Position numbers and translations under genes: made by a program
Origin: Lampris incognitus
Lineage: Eukaryota > Chordata > Actinopteri > Lampriformes > Lampridae
Length of the DNA: 64,000 bases
Direction of reading: 5' to 3'
NCBI RefSeq assembly: GCF_029633865.1
Contig: NC_079215.1
Span: 47,305,786 to 47,369,785, forward strand
Part shown: one piece after another, positions 49,222 through 59,534 of the stretch
Position numbering within the stretch: position 1 is the first letter of the stretch
Layout: every line of letters begins with the position of its first letter
Notes under the pieces: model-generated
What the model saw: the letters and a program-made list of their open reading frames with translations, nothing else
Databases searched by the model: none
What the model was told of the DNA's origin: nothing

Positions 49222-50031
49222 TCTCTGCTCTTTGCAGATGATGTGGTTTTGTTGGCTTCCTCAGAATGCAACCTCCAGCGTTCACTGGGGCGGTTTGCAG
49301 CTGAGTGTGAAATGGCTGGGATGAGAGTCAGCACCTCCAAGTCTGAGGCCATGGATCTCTACCGGAAAACGGTGGATTGCTCCCTCTGGGTTGGGGATGA
49401 ATTGTTGCTTCAAGTGAAGGAGTTCAAGTATCTCGGGGCCTTGTTCACGAATGAGGGTAGGATGGAGCAGGAGATTGACGGGCAGATTGGTGCAGCATCA
49501 GCAGTAATGCGGCATTGTACCTAACCATTGTGGTGAAGAATGAGCTGAGCCGGAAGGCAAAGCTCTCAATTTACCAGTCAGTCTTCGTTCCAACCCTCAC
49601 CATGAGCTTTGGGTAGTGACCGAAATGGTGAGATCGTGATACAAGCGGCTGAAATGAGTTTCCTCTGTAGGGTGCTTAGCCTTAGAGATAGGGTGAGGAG
49701 CTCGGACATCTGGAGGGAGCTCGGAGTAGAGCTGCTGCTCCTTCACATCGAAAGGAGCCAGTTGAGATGGCTCGAGCATCTGATTAGGATGCCTCCTGGG
49801 CTGCTTCCTTTGGAGGTTTACCGGGCACAGCCAACTGGGAGGAGACCCCAGGGTAGACCCAGAACTCACTGGAGGGACTACATGTCCAGTCTGGCCTGGG
49901 AATGCCTTGGGATCCCCCAGGAAGAGCTGGAGGGCGTTGCTGGGGAGAAGGACATCTGGAGTGCCCTACTTAGCTTGCTGCCACTGCGAACCGACCCCGG
50001 AAAAGTGGCTGATGATGAATGAATGAAAAAA
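49222..50031 (+). mobile_element. LINE 3' fragment inside Tc1 copy A, about 12-bp target duplication
   Basis: AAAGGTGTAAAA flanks at 49210-49221 and 50032-50043. Same family as 13325-14342: FADDVVLLASSECNLQRSLG, MRVSTSKSEAMDLYR, then in shifted frames ERSQLRWLEHLIRMP and GRPRTHWRDYMSSLAWE. 5'-truncated, with a GATGATGAATGAATGAAAA tail. Confidence 0.88.
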
Positions 50032-52206
50032 AAAGGTGTAAAAATTTCTGACATGATTTATATTGGTTTCTTTTTTTTTTTTTTTTACAATCACAAAAAG
50101 CTTTCTTTTAACCGAGCCACTGAGGATGCACAAGCCAGTGCATTCTTAGTGCCAGTCCCAAGCCCGGACAAATGGGGAGGGTTGCATCAGGAAGGGCATC
50201 CGGCATAAAATCTTTGCCAAATCAAATATGCAGATCATAAATACGATTTCCATACCGGATCGGTCGAGGCCCGGGTTACCAACAACCGCCACCGGTACTG
50301 TTAACCAGCAGGGTGCCGGTGGAAACTATGCTACTGTTGGGCGAAGGAGAAGGAGAGGGGGAAGGAATGTCCAGAGGCAGTTAGAGAGGAGTAAAGGTAG
50401 GCGTGTGGAGGGGAGAGTTGGAACTTTGAATGTTGGCACTATGACTGGTAAAGGGAGAGAGCTGGCTGATATGATGGAAAGAAGAAGGTAGACATACTGT
50501 GTGTGCAAGAGACCAGGTGGAAGGGGAGTAAGGCCAGGAGTATCGGAGGTGAGTTCAAACTCTTCTACCATGGTGTGAATGGGAGAAATGGGGTAGGGGT
50601 AATTCTGAAGGAAGAGTATGTCAAGAGTGTGCTGAAGGTTAAGAGAGTGTCAGACAGAGTGATGAGTATGAAGCTGGAAATCGAAGGTGTATTTCTGAAT
50701 GTTATTAGCGCATATGCCCCGCACGTTGGGTGTGAGATGGACGAGAAAGAAGAATTCTGGAGTGAGTTGGACGTGGTGGACAGTGTACCCAAGGATGAGA
50801 GAGGGGTGATTGGAGCGGACTTCAATGGACATGTTGGTGAAGGGAACAGAGGTGATGAGGAGGTGATGGGTAGGTATGGAGTCAAGGAGAGAAATGTGGA
50901 AGGACAGATGGTGGTGGATTTTGTGAAAAGGATGGAAATGGCTGTGGTGAATACATATTTCAAGAAGAGGGAGGAACACAGGGTGACATACAAGAGTGGA
51001 GGAAAGTGCACACAGGTGGACCATATCTTATGTAGAAGGTGCTATCTAAAAGGGATTGGAGACTGCAAGGTGGTGACAGGGGAGAACGTAGCAAGGCAGC
51101 ATCAGATGGTTGTCTGTAGGATGACTTTGGAGACCAAGAAGAGGAAGCGAGTGAAGACACAGCCGAAGATCAGATGGTGGAAGTTGAAGAAGGAAGACTG
51201 TTGTGTGGAGTTCAGGCAGGAGTTAAGACAGGCACTGGGTGGTAGTGAAGAGTTGCCAGATGGCTGGACAACCACTGCAGAAATAGTGAGGGAGACAGCT
51301 AGGAAGGTACTTGATGTGTCATCAGGACAGAGGAAGGAAGACAAGGAGACTTGGTGGTAGAATGAGGAAGTACAGCAAAGCATACAGAGGAAGAGGTTGG
51401 CAAACAAGAAGTGGGATAGTCAGAGGATGAAGAAAGTAGACAGGAGTACAAGGAGATGCAGCGTAAAGCAAAGAGAGAGGTGGCAAAGGCAAAGGAAAAG
51501 GCGTATGGTGAGTTGTATGACAGATTAGACACTAAGTAAGGAGAAAAGGACTTGTACCAACTGGCTAGACAGAGGGACCAAGCTGGGAAGGATGTGCAGA
51601 AAGTTAGGGCGATCAAGGATAGAGATGGAAATGTGCTGACAAGTGAGGAGAGTGTGCTGAGAAGGTGGAAGGAGTGCTTTGAGGGGCTGATGAATGAAGA
51701 AAATGAAGGAGAGAGAAGGTTGGATGATGTAGGGATAGTGAATCAGGAAGTTCAGTGGATTAGCAAGGAGGAAGTGAGGGCAGCTATGAAGAGGATGAAG
51801 AGTGGGAAGGCAGTTGGTCCTGATGACATACCTGTGGAGGCATGGAGATGTTTAGGAGAGATGGCAGTGGGATTTTTAACTTGATTGTTTAACACAGTCT
51901 TGGAAAGTGAGAGGATGCCTGAAGAGTGGAGAAGAAGCATACTGGTACCGATTTTCAAGAACAAGGGCGATGTGCAGAACTGTAGCAACTATAGCGGTAT
52001 AAAGTTGATCAGCCACAGCATGAAGATTTGGGAAAGAGTAATAGAAGCTAGGTTAAGAGGAGAGGTGACGATTAGTGAGCAGCAGTAGGGTTTCATGCCA
52101 CAAAAGAGCACCACAGATGCGATGTTTGCTTTGAGAACGTTGATTGGGAAGTATAGAGAAGGCCAGAAAGAGTTGCATTGTGTCTTTGTAGATTTAGAGA
52201 AAGCAG

Positions 52207-52643
52207 ACATAAATGGTATTGCTCCTTTATACATTTGTGATTTATTGACTTGGTATGTCCCCTCTCGACCAATAAGGTCTGCAGATGGAGCCGTGCTAGT
52301 TATTCCCAGGTCTCCGTTGGTTACAAAGGGTGACCGGGCTTTTGCTGTTAGAGCCCCCACACTATGGAATGCTCTTCCTGCTGAGCTAAGACGAACTAAG
52401 TCTTTAGCTTCTTTTAAATTTCGTCTTAAAACTTTTTTTTTTATGAAAACTTTTACAGATATTTGATATTTGTTTTTATTTTTACCGTTTTTAATTTTAC
52501 TCTTATTTGATCTTACTCTTATTCCTGCCTTGTCTGGTTTTATCTGTATTTTTTATTTTTTGTGAAGCACTTTGTAACATTGTTTTAGAAAGGTGCTATA
52601 TAAATAAAATTCTTCTTCTTCTTCTTCTTCTTATTATTATTAT
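52207..52643 (+). mobile_element. CR1/L2-like LINE 3' end inside the RTE
   Basis: Splits the RTE reverse transcriptase between DLEKA and YDRVPREEVW, as shown by comparison with the uninterrupted copy at 37350-37380. Its frame reads INGIAPLYICDLLTWYVPSR and AFAVRAPTLWNALPAELRRT, the C-terminus of another LINE protein, then an AATAAA-like GTGCTATATAAATAAA and a (CTT)n/(ATT)n tail. No clear target duplication. Confidence 0.85.
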
Positions 52644-53662
52644 ACGACAGGGTGCCGAGAGAGGAGGTGTGGTGTTGTATGAGGAAGTCGGGAGTTGCAG
52701 AGAAGTATGTAGGAGTGGTGCAGGATATGTATGAGGGAAGTGTGACAATGGAGAGGTGTGCGGTTGGAATGACAGATGGGTTCAAGGTGGAGGTGGGATT
52801 ACATCAAGGATCGGGTCTGAGCCCTTTCTTGTTTGCAATGGTGATGGACTGGTTGACGGACAAGATCAGGCAGGAGTCTCCATGGACGATGATGTTCGCG
52901 GATGACATTGTGATCTGTAGCAAGAGTAGTGTGCAGGTTGAGGAGAGGCTGGAGAGGTGGAGCTATGCACTGGAGAGAAGAGGAATGAAAGTCAGTAGCA
53001 GCAAGATGGAATACCTATACGTGAATGAGAGGGAGGACAGTGGAATGGTCAGGATGCAAGGAGTGGAAGTGACGAAGGAATATGAGTTTAAATACTTGGG
53101 GTCAACTGTCCAAAGTAATGGGGAGTGCAGGAGAGAGGTATAGAAGAGAGTGCAGGCAGGTTGGAGTGGGTGGAGAAGAGTGTCAGGAGTGATTTGCGAC
53201 AGAAGGGTACCAGCAAGAGTTAAAGGGAAGGTTTACAGGATGGTTGTGAGACCAGCTATGTTATTTGGTTTGGAGACGGTGACACTGACAAAAAGACAGG
53301 AGGCGGAGCTGGTGGTGGCAGAGTTGAAGATGCTAAGATTTTCACTGGGAGTAACGAAGAAGGACAGGATTAGGAACGATTATATTAGAGGGACCGCTCA
53401 GGTTGGACAGTTTGGAGACAAAGCAAGAGAGGCAATATTGAGATGGCTTGGACATGTGTGGAGGAGAGATGCTGGGTATATTGGGAGAAGGATACTGAAT
53501 ATGGAGCTGCCAGGGAAGAGGAAAAGAGGAAGGCCAAAGAGGAGGTTTATGGATGTGGTGAGGGAGGACATGCAGGTGGCTGGTGTGACAGGAAAACGCA
53601 GAAGACAGGAAGAAATGGAAACGGATTATCCGCTGTGGCGACCCCTAACGGGAGCAGCCGAC

Positions 53663-53663
<1 letters not shown>

Positions 53664-53708
<45 letters not shown>

Positions 53709-53718
53709 ATAGTAGTAG
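53664..53718. repeat. (TAG)n tail of the RTE
   Basis: About 18 TAG units with one AAT interruption, forming the 3' end of the RTE. Confidence 0.95.
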
Positions 53719-54139
53719 AAAAAGCATTCATCTTTACAGGGGTGTGTAGGCTTTTTATAACCAGGGTTTGTGTAAAATTGCAGCGGTAATCATGGTTTGT
53801 GTATTGGACTGACAAATATATAACTGTTTTTGTCCGTTATCCAACTGCATTTGTTCATGATGTGTACTTCCATGACACAAGTAGCCTATGCAGTCTACTA
53901 AACATGTGCCATCTAAGTTAGACTTCGCCTTCAGATGACACAGTTAAGTCATCAAACTATATCCCCTATAACATTTGTCACACGTGACCCATACAAACTG
54001 GTTTACATATAAATTGCGCAAGTTCGAAAATGAACCTGATTTTGCCAGAACAAATATACATACAGAAATGCAAGCAATATAATTACTGCGTTAGGCCATA
54101 GGTTTTCAATTTACTATCCATTCTGACAAAGTATGAACA

Positions 54140-54345
54140 TAACTGCCAAATTCACTGAAAACGGGAGAATAGCGCCTACAGTGAAACTCTATGTCCCGCC
54201 TTCTGTAAACCGATTCGCCAAATTGACAACTCGTTCCAGCTGATGATTGGCGAAATTAACATTTCATTGGCATAAAATATCGGGCCTCTGATTCGTCAAA
54301 TGAAAAAACGATTGACAGCTACCCCGCCCATTTAGAATCTGCGGT
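54140..54345 (+). promoter_or_regulatory. panx1 upstream module, mirror copy of the rab33b module
   Basis: Its complement reads AAATGGGCGGGGTAG, GTCAATCG, ATTTGACGAATCAGAGGCC (19 bp identical), GCCAATCATCAG, CGGTTTACAGAAGGCGGGA and CTATTCTCCCGTTTTC, in the same order as 45247-45465. Located 200-400 bp before the panx1 ATG at 54552. GC box and CCAAT-type words suggest promoter use; that is inference. Confidence 0.6.
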
Positions 54346-54551
54346 ATGGAGAGGTACCCCACTGTCTGGTCCCGTTACTGGGACAAGTGGTACAATCAAT
54401 AACAGCAGTCACTTAGAATGGAGAAATACACCCTGGCGCATATTCATAGTAATCTATTAGTCGTTTTGCAGCTCTTTAATCACATTTAACTTTGGCGCAC
54501 TTCTTTGACATGGGGAATTAATTAATTACTGGCCCTTTGTTCTCGTTTATC

Positions 54552-57500
54552 ATGGCGATTGCCCACGTAGCTACTGAATACGTCTTCTCCGACTTTCTGT
54601 TGAAGGATCCAACCGAATCGAAGTACAAGGGACTGCGTCTGGAGCTGGCTATGGACAAAATCGTCACGTTTTTAGCGGTCGGTCTTCCCTTGTTTCTCAT
54701 CTCCCTTGCGTTCGCCCAAGAGGTGTCAGTGGGTGAGTTGTTTTTCCAAGGTTTTTTTTTAACGAAATGCAAGTGTATTATTATTTCACGTTGAGTTCGT
54801 CTGCCGTTGCAAAGAACCGTGACGTAGAAGATAAGTCAGACATCTGTTCAACGGGCCGAGCAGTTGTTTACGAGATAAGGCGCCTCTCTCTTTGTCGCTC
54901 CGCTGCCCTCTCTCCTCTACGGCTGCCTTGCCGCTAGAAGTAGGCACTTTAGTCCAATTTGGGTGTTGAGAGCTTTATATTTGAGTGAAACGACCAGGAA
55001 AAGAGGTGGGGATAGTGCTGAAGAGGAGGTGGGTATACTGACTGAGACTCCACCCTTACGGTTGCAATGTTTCACGTCCAGACAAAGGAGGTGGTGAAGA
55101 GAGGCTCTTTAGCTTCATAGAGACCCCACCCTTAATACTTATAAATAAGGATGACCGGTGTCTATACTCCCCAAGTAATAAAACACGTTTAAGACAGGCC
55201 AGTGTATGATCCTCTTTCAAACAGCCTTGACTATGATATGGCCACGTCGTTCACAAGAGATGATTGATCTAATCCTCTTTAGCTCCTGCCACATTCTGCA
55301 GCGATTGTCATTTTATCTACCAAGACCAACCACTTGTGTGTTATCAGCAGCTCTTGGAATATATACCAAGTCCAGTTGCACTTGATTCAACTCCTTTGGA
55401 TGGAAATAACTTATTTAATTTACAGTTCTGTTCATTATCCTAGTAAGGCCTGGCCTGTACCTGCAGTAGTTTGGCATGTCTGAATTGTTGGTCATTCAGC
55501 ATAACTCTTCTTTATGTAGTCCACCATCAAAACAAAAATTCTAGCCAAGGTCACAGTGGGGCCTTGCGCAACAAAATGTGGTGGGTTGAACATTTGTTTC
55601 ATTTGGGATATGGCTAACCACTGAAATCAAACAATAGGCAGGGGTAAAACGACCACCTTTCACGCAGAAACTCACTTTTGCATACACAAGTAATGTAGGA
55701 CTAACAGGACAGTCAGCACATTAAGCTACACTATCATAATATGCACATGCCTACATGTGCTGATGGAAAAAAATACACTTAAAAAAAACTTGACTTGTTA
55801 TTAAGGAAATATCCATGCCTTAAGTAACAGTTTACACGGTGTATGCGAAAACTCTAGAGGAAAGACAATGCCAGTACATGGAGGTTCTTCAGGACATATC
55901 CATCTTATTCAAAAGGCCCATCTATAATTACAAAATGGTACCCACTGTATAAACAAATGCTGCCTCAGTGCTAGTATTCATCTTTCTGTTCCCAAGATCA
56001 ATCTATGTACCAGAGGGCTTTTCCGCTCCGCATCCACTGCTTTGGGGTCAGGGAGTGTATAGTTACTGAACCAACTCGTCCTGAAACCAGCCCACCAGAT
56101 AATTAGGGCATGAGATAATTAGGGCAGAACAAGTGCTGAGACTGTTAGTAATAACTTGATTATATCTGCTGGGGAAAAAATTGTTTGTTTTTGTTTTTTG
56201 TTTTTGTTTTGTTTTTTACCTTTATCTGATTTGGCCACGTCTTCTCCTTAAATAGGTACCCAAATCAGCTGTTTTGCGCCTACTAACTTTTCCTGGCGAC
56301 AGGCGGCCTATGTGGACTCCTTTTGCTGGGCAGCAGTACAGCAACAAGCTGAAAGTTCCCCACTATGGCTACACAAGGTACAGTTGCCCACCACATGGTA
56401 GTAAGAGGGGTTGTTTGCATGGAGATTAGGACAGAGGTGGTAACCCCCGCATTAGTGACACTATTCGTCAGTGGTGTAAGAAGATATCGACGCTATCTTT
56501 CATACAGCTGCACTACTTGATTGTGCTGTTAACATCTCCGACCACTAGGTGGCAGTTGCAGTATTGTAACAGGGCTGCGCAGACCCACAACAGCAGCAGG
56601 ACTGCAGTAGCAATGGCTCCAATTGCTCTAATCTTATGCATATCGAAGTGCTTTATTTCTTTTATTTTTCTCAGATTTTGACAAAATACTGCAGTGTTTA
56701 TAGTATTGTAATATATCACGATATATTGAATCGTGACACTTGTATTGTGATACAAATCGTATCACTAAATTCTTGCCAATACACACATACCTACTGTTTG
56801 TACAAAAAAAATACACATTTGCATCACGCTCTCCGAAGGTAGATTCTAGCTGTCCTGCCAACAAGGTGTAATTGTATGGGAGTATGGGAGATATAAGTGA
56901 TTATACTGTATAATTTTGGGATCTTAATCAGGATCAATATCTTTCAGTATCTCGAGCTCTCAGCTAAAAAGACACAGCTGCATTTTGTGTTTACCCTTAA
57001 AGTTATAATTCTGAACAAAACTAACATGTCCAAAGTTAAGCTCATGAAAAATCTTAGAAAATACAACTTTCTTCCCATTAAAGATAAAAAACATTGTCAT
57101 TTAGCGATGTATTTCAGGCTACTCTTTACATTAAAGGCCACAATGGTTTAGGTTTTTTAACTTCTTACTTTCATTTTGTATTTTACTTGCTCAATACTGG
57201 GGGGGTGGGGGGGTGGTTACAAGGCATGTTTTTGTCGTTGGTTTGAGACAGATGCAAGGAAGCGTATTTTATCTCAAACACTGTTTGTTCATGAAAAAAC
57301 TGAAGTGACAAGGGCTTTTTTTAAGGGAGTTGTTCCATATCTGATGTGAGGGTCTAAGGACGGGATGTTGTGTTGCTGTAAAGACCCTTGAGGCAAATCT
57401 GTAATTTGTGATATTGGGCTATACAAATAAAATTGACTTGACTTGACATTCTTTTTCCTCTTCTCTAGTTCTTTCCATATATCCTGCTCTTAGTGGCCAT

Positions 57501-59534
57501 CCTCATGTACATCCCTGCCCTGTTCTGGCGTTTCACAGCTGCCCCACATCTTTCCTCTGACCTCAACTTTATCATGGAGGAGCTTGACCGATTTTATAAT
57601 AGGGCCATTCGACTGGCCAAAAACCTGGCATCCATAGAGAACAAAGACGTGTGTGAGGACAACCAGTGGTAAGCATCATTCTGTACCCAGGCATCACATC
57701 CATCATACCTGCCAATGAAACCTCATAGGTTTGTGTGACCATGACATAAGTATGATAAATGATAATAATTTGTTTGAGGAAATGTTTGCTTTAAATTCAA
57801 ATGAGTGGGGGTTTCCGGGTAGGGTAGCAGTCTATTCCGTTGCCTACTAACATGGGGATTGCCGCATCGAATCCCCGTGTTACTTGGTGTTACCTTGGTC
57901 GGGCGTCTATACAGACACAATTAGCAGTGTCTGGAGGTGGGAAGCCGGATGTGGGTGTGTGTCCTGGTCACTGCACTAGCACCTCCTCTGGTCGGTCAGG
58001 GGCGCCGGTTCGGGGGGGGGGGACTGGGGGGAATAGCATGATCCTCCCATGTGCTACGTTCCCCTGGTGAAACGCCTCACTGTCAGGTGAAAAGAAGTGG
58101 CTGGCGACTCCACATGTATTGGAGGAGGCATGTGATGGTCTGCAGCCCTCCCTGGATCAGCAGAGGGGTGGAGCAGTGACCGTGACAGCTCGGAAGAGTG
58201 GGGTAATTGGCCGGATACAATTGGGGGAAAAAATCCCCCCAAAAAAATAAGAAAAAAAAAGTTTATGCAATCCTGGTCATTAACTGTTTAAAATTAGTGA
58301 GTGTTGCACAATTACAGGTGTACGATTCATTATTGCTTAACATAGTGTTTTGAGTGCTTCTGTATAGATTCATCTCAGTCTGAGTAGATTCATTCCGGTG
58401 TTTTGAGTGTTATAGCTCCTTCAGGGATGTGTAAATGCACACTCTAAAACAGTGTTTCTCAACCCAGTCCTCAAGGAACCCCTATCCTGCATATTTTCTT
58501 TGCAACCCTGAATAGGTACCTGTTTGTAGTTATTCAACCAATCAGCAATGAATTTTGTCAGATGTTGCACACCTTGCATAATTAAGTGCTGCGAGATGAT
58601 TGGTCGAGTAAGTACAAGCAGGGCTACCTATGCAGGGTTACAATGAAAATCTGCAGGATAGGGGTTCCTTGAGGACTGGGTTGAGAAACACTGCTCTAAA
58701 ACATTGTATAACGTCATTCCCACATCATGCTGAGCACCCCTGTGTCTAATTCATCAGCACTGCGCTGGACCTGACCGAGGGCTGTTTTAAGTACCCTTTG
58801 GTGGAGCAATATCTGAAGACCAAACGGTTTTCTCGCAGCCTGGTGGCGAAGTACCTGGTGTGCCGATGCCTGACTCTCTTCACTCTGCTGCTGGCCAGCC
58901 TCTACCTGGGTTACTACATCCGACTGGCCTCGCTCACCGATGAGTTTCCCTGTGACATGCGGACAGGAGTGTTAAAGAACGACAGCATGGTGCCGTCAGC
59001 GGTGCAATGTAAACTGGTGGCAGTGGGTGTCTTCAGACTGCTGAGCTACATCAACTTGGCGGTGTATGTATTACTTGCTCCCTTGGTGGTTTATGCTGCC
59101 CTGGGTCCGGCACGCCAGAGCTCTAGTTTCCTCCGGCCTTATGAAATGCTGCCGGGCTTTGGCGCTTTAGGACTGGTCACACCCTTCTACAACGACCTCA
59201 GTATCTATCTGCTGTTCCTGCAGGAGAACCTGAGCGAACTCAAATCGTTTAAGTGCTTGCAGGTGGGTCACAGCACTGGTAGCTGCACTTTCAGTTTGCA
59301 GGATGGTTTTAATAATGTGCCAGTCATGTATGTATGCAATAGCAGCTGAAGTAACAGCAGTGCTTTTACTTAGAAAATATCATTCTAATTCAGGTGCTGG
59401 AGTTGCTGCAGGAGGCAGGGGATGAGGCTTTTGACACCATGTGTCTACTGCGAACCCTCGGCCAGGTGAAGACGGATGTGGTAGACAGTAAGAAGCCCCG
59501 CCAACAGAAGAATAACAGCAAAGAAACTACTAAG
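54552..59534 (+). CDS. panx1: Pannexin-1 channel (five exons, 382 residues)
   Basis: Exons 54552-54732, 56256-56377, 57469-57668, 58758-59262 and 59394-59534; all splice sites are GT/AG and phases match. The start [19 protein letters not shown] is nearly that of human PANX1. TM1 lies at about 36-56. Extracellular loop 1 keeps Cys66, Cys84 and the pore-lining Trp74-Arg75 pair at the human positions. TM2 is [22 protein letters not shown]3 and TM4 lie in exon 4, with loop-2 cysteines in FPCDM and VQCKL and the N-D-S glycosylation sequon before VPSAVQ. The tail keeps a DVVD caspase-type motif at 364-367 but ends only 15 residues later, against 47 in human. Pannexin-1 is a plasma-membrane large-pore channel releasing ATP, opened by caspase cleavage or other cues. 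Which fish paralogue (panx1a or b) is not determined. Confidence 0.93.
54733..57468 (+). other. panx1 introns 1 and 2
   Basis: No coding exon apart from exon 2. Intron 2 has repeat-like text at 56690-56780 and a poly-G tract near 57197-57217. Just before exon 3 (about 57370-57450) lies a retroelement tail, GTGATATTGGGCTATACAAA then ACTTGACTTGAC. Confidence 0.5.
57370..57450 (+). mobile_element. LINE/SINE 3' tail fragment
   Basis: Ends TATACAAATAAAATTGACTT followed by a GACTT repeat, a tail seen in fish retroelements. It abuts the acceptor of panx1 exon 3 within about 20 bp. Confidence 0.45.
57806..58250 (+). mobile_element. tRNA-derived SINE (family 1), in panx1 intron 3
   Basis: Head CCGGGTAGGGTAGCAGTCTA and GATTGCCGCATCGAATCCCC, body GACACAATTAGCAGTGTCTG, poly-G run, end GGTAATTGGCCGGATACAAT and an A-rich tail. 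Target duplication not clear. Confidence 0.8.
58450..58693. mobile_element. hAT-type MITE with perfect 8-bp target duplication, in panx1 intron 3
   Basis: CAGTGTTTCTCAACCCAGTC at the left is repeated inverted at the right (GACTGGGTTGAGAAACACTG), extending to about 42 bp. CTCTAAAA flanks at 58442-58449 and 58694-58701. 244 bp, non-coding. Confidence 0.9.

Larger units (their letters stand above)
50102..53718 (+). mobile_element. Near full-length RTE LINE inside Tc1 copy A, (TAG)n tail
   Basis: AAAAAGC flanks at 50095-50101 and 53719-53725. Without the inner insert it is about 3.18 kb, the usual RTE length. Endonuclease blocks: GTLNVGTMTGKGRELADM, QETRWKGSKA, SAYAPHVGCEMDEKEEFW, IGADFNGHVG, VDHILCRR, in frames 50228-50490 and 50503-51360. 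Reverse transcriptase: SGKAVGPDDIPVEAWR, CVFVDLEKA, then after the insert HQGSGLSPFLFAMVMDW, MMFADDIVICSKS, and thumb/C-terminus to GRPKRRFMDVVREDMQVAG. About four or five frame breaks, so it is inactive. The tail is a TAG trinucleotide array (53664-53718), as RTE elements typically end in a short repeat. Confidence 0.9.
46253..53766 (+). mobile_element. Tc1-like element (copy A), host of a multi-layer transposon nest
   Basis: Its own pieces, in order: 46253-46630 (leader and HKELTKHEQDLIVGRYRSGE, ISKAFDIPGNTAKTIINKWR of the helix-turn-helix domain), 46826-47507 (KIDEKTRRKL, AHAPRVKHDGGS-type and [29 protein letters not shown] of the catalytic core), 47720-47810, 49015-49221, 50032-50101 and 53719-53766. 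All other sequence between is inserted. The transposase has many frame breaks. End repeats are weak, so outer boundaries are approximate. Confidence 0.8.

Noticed and set aside
52095-52466. 123-codon frame joining RTE and another LINE
   Set aside because: A chance chimera across an insertion junction, not a gene.
2926-58250. tRNA-like sequences with good B boxes
   Set aside because: They are heads of dispersed SINE copies with tRNA-unrelated bodies and, in several cases, target duplications, not tRNA genes.
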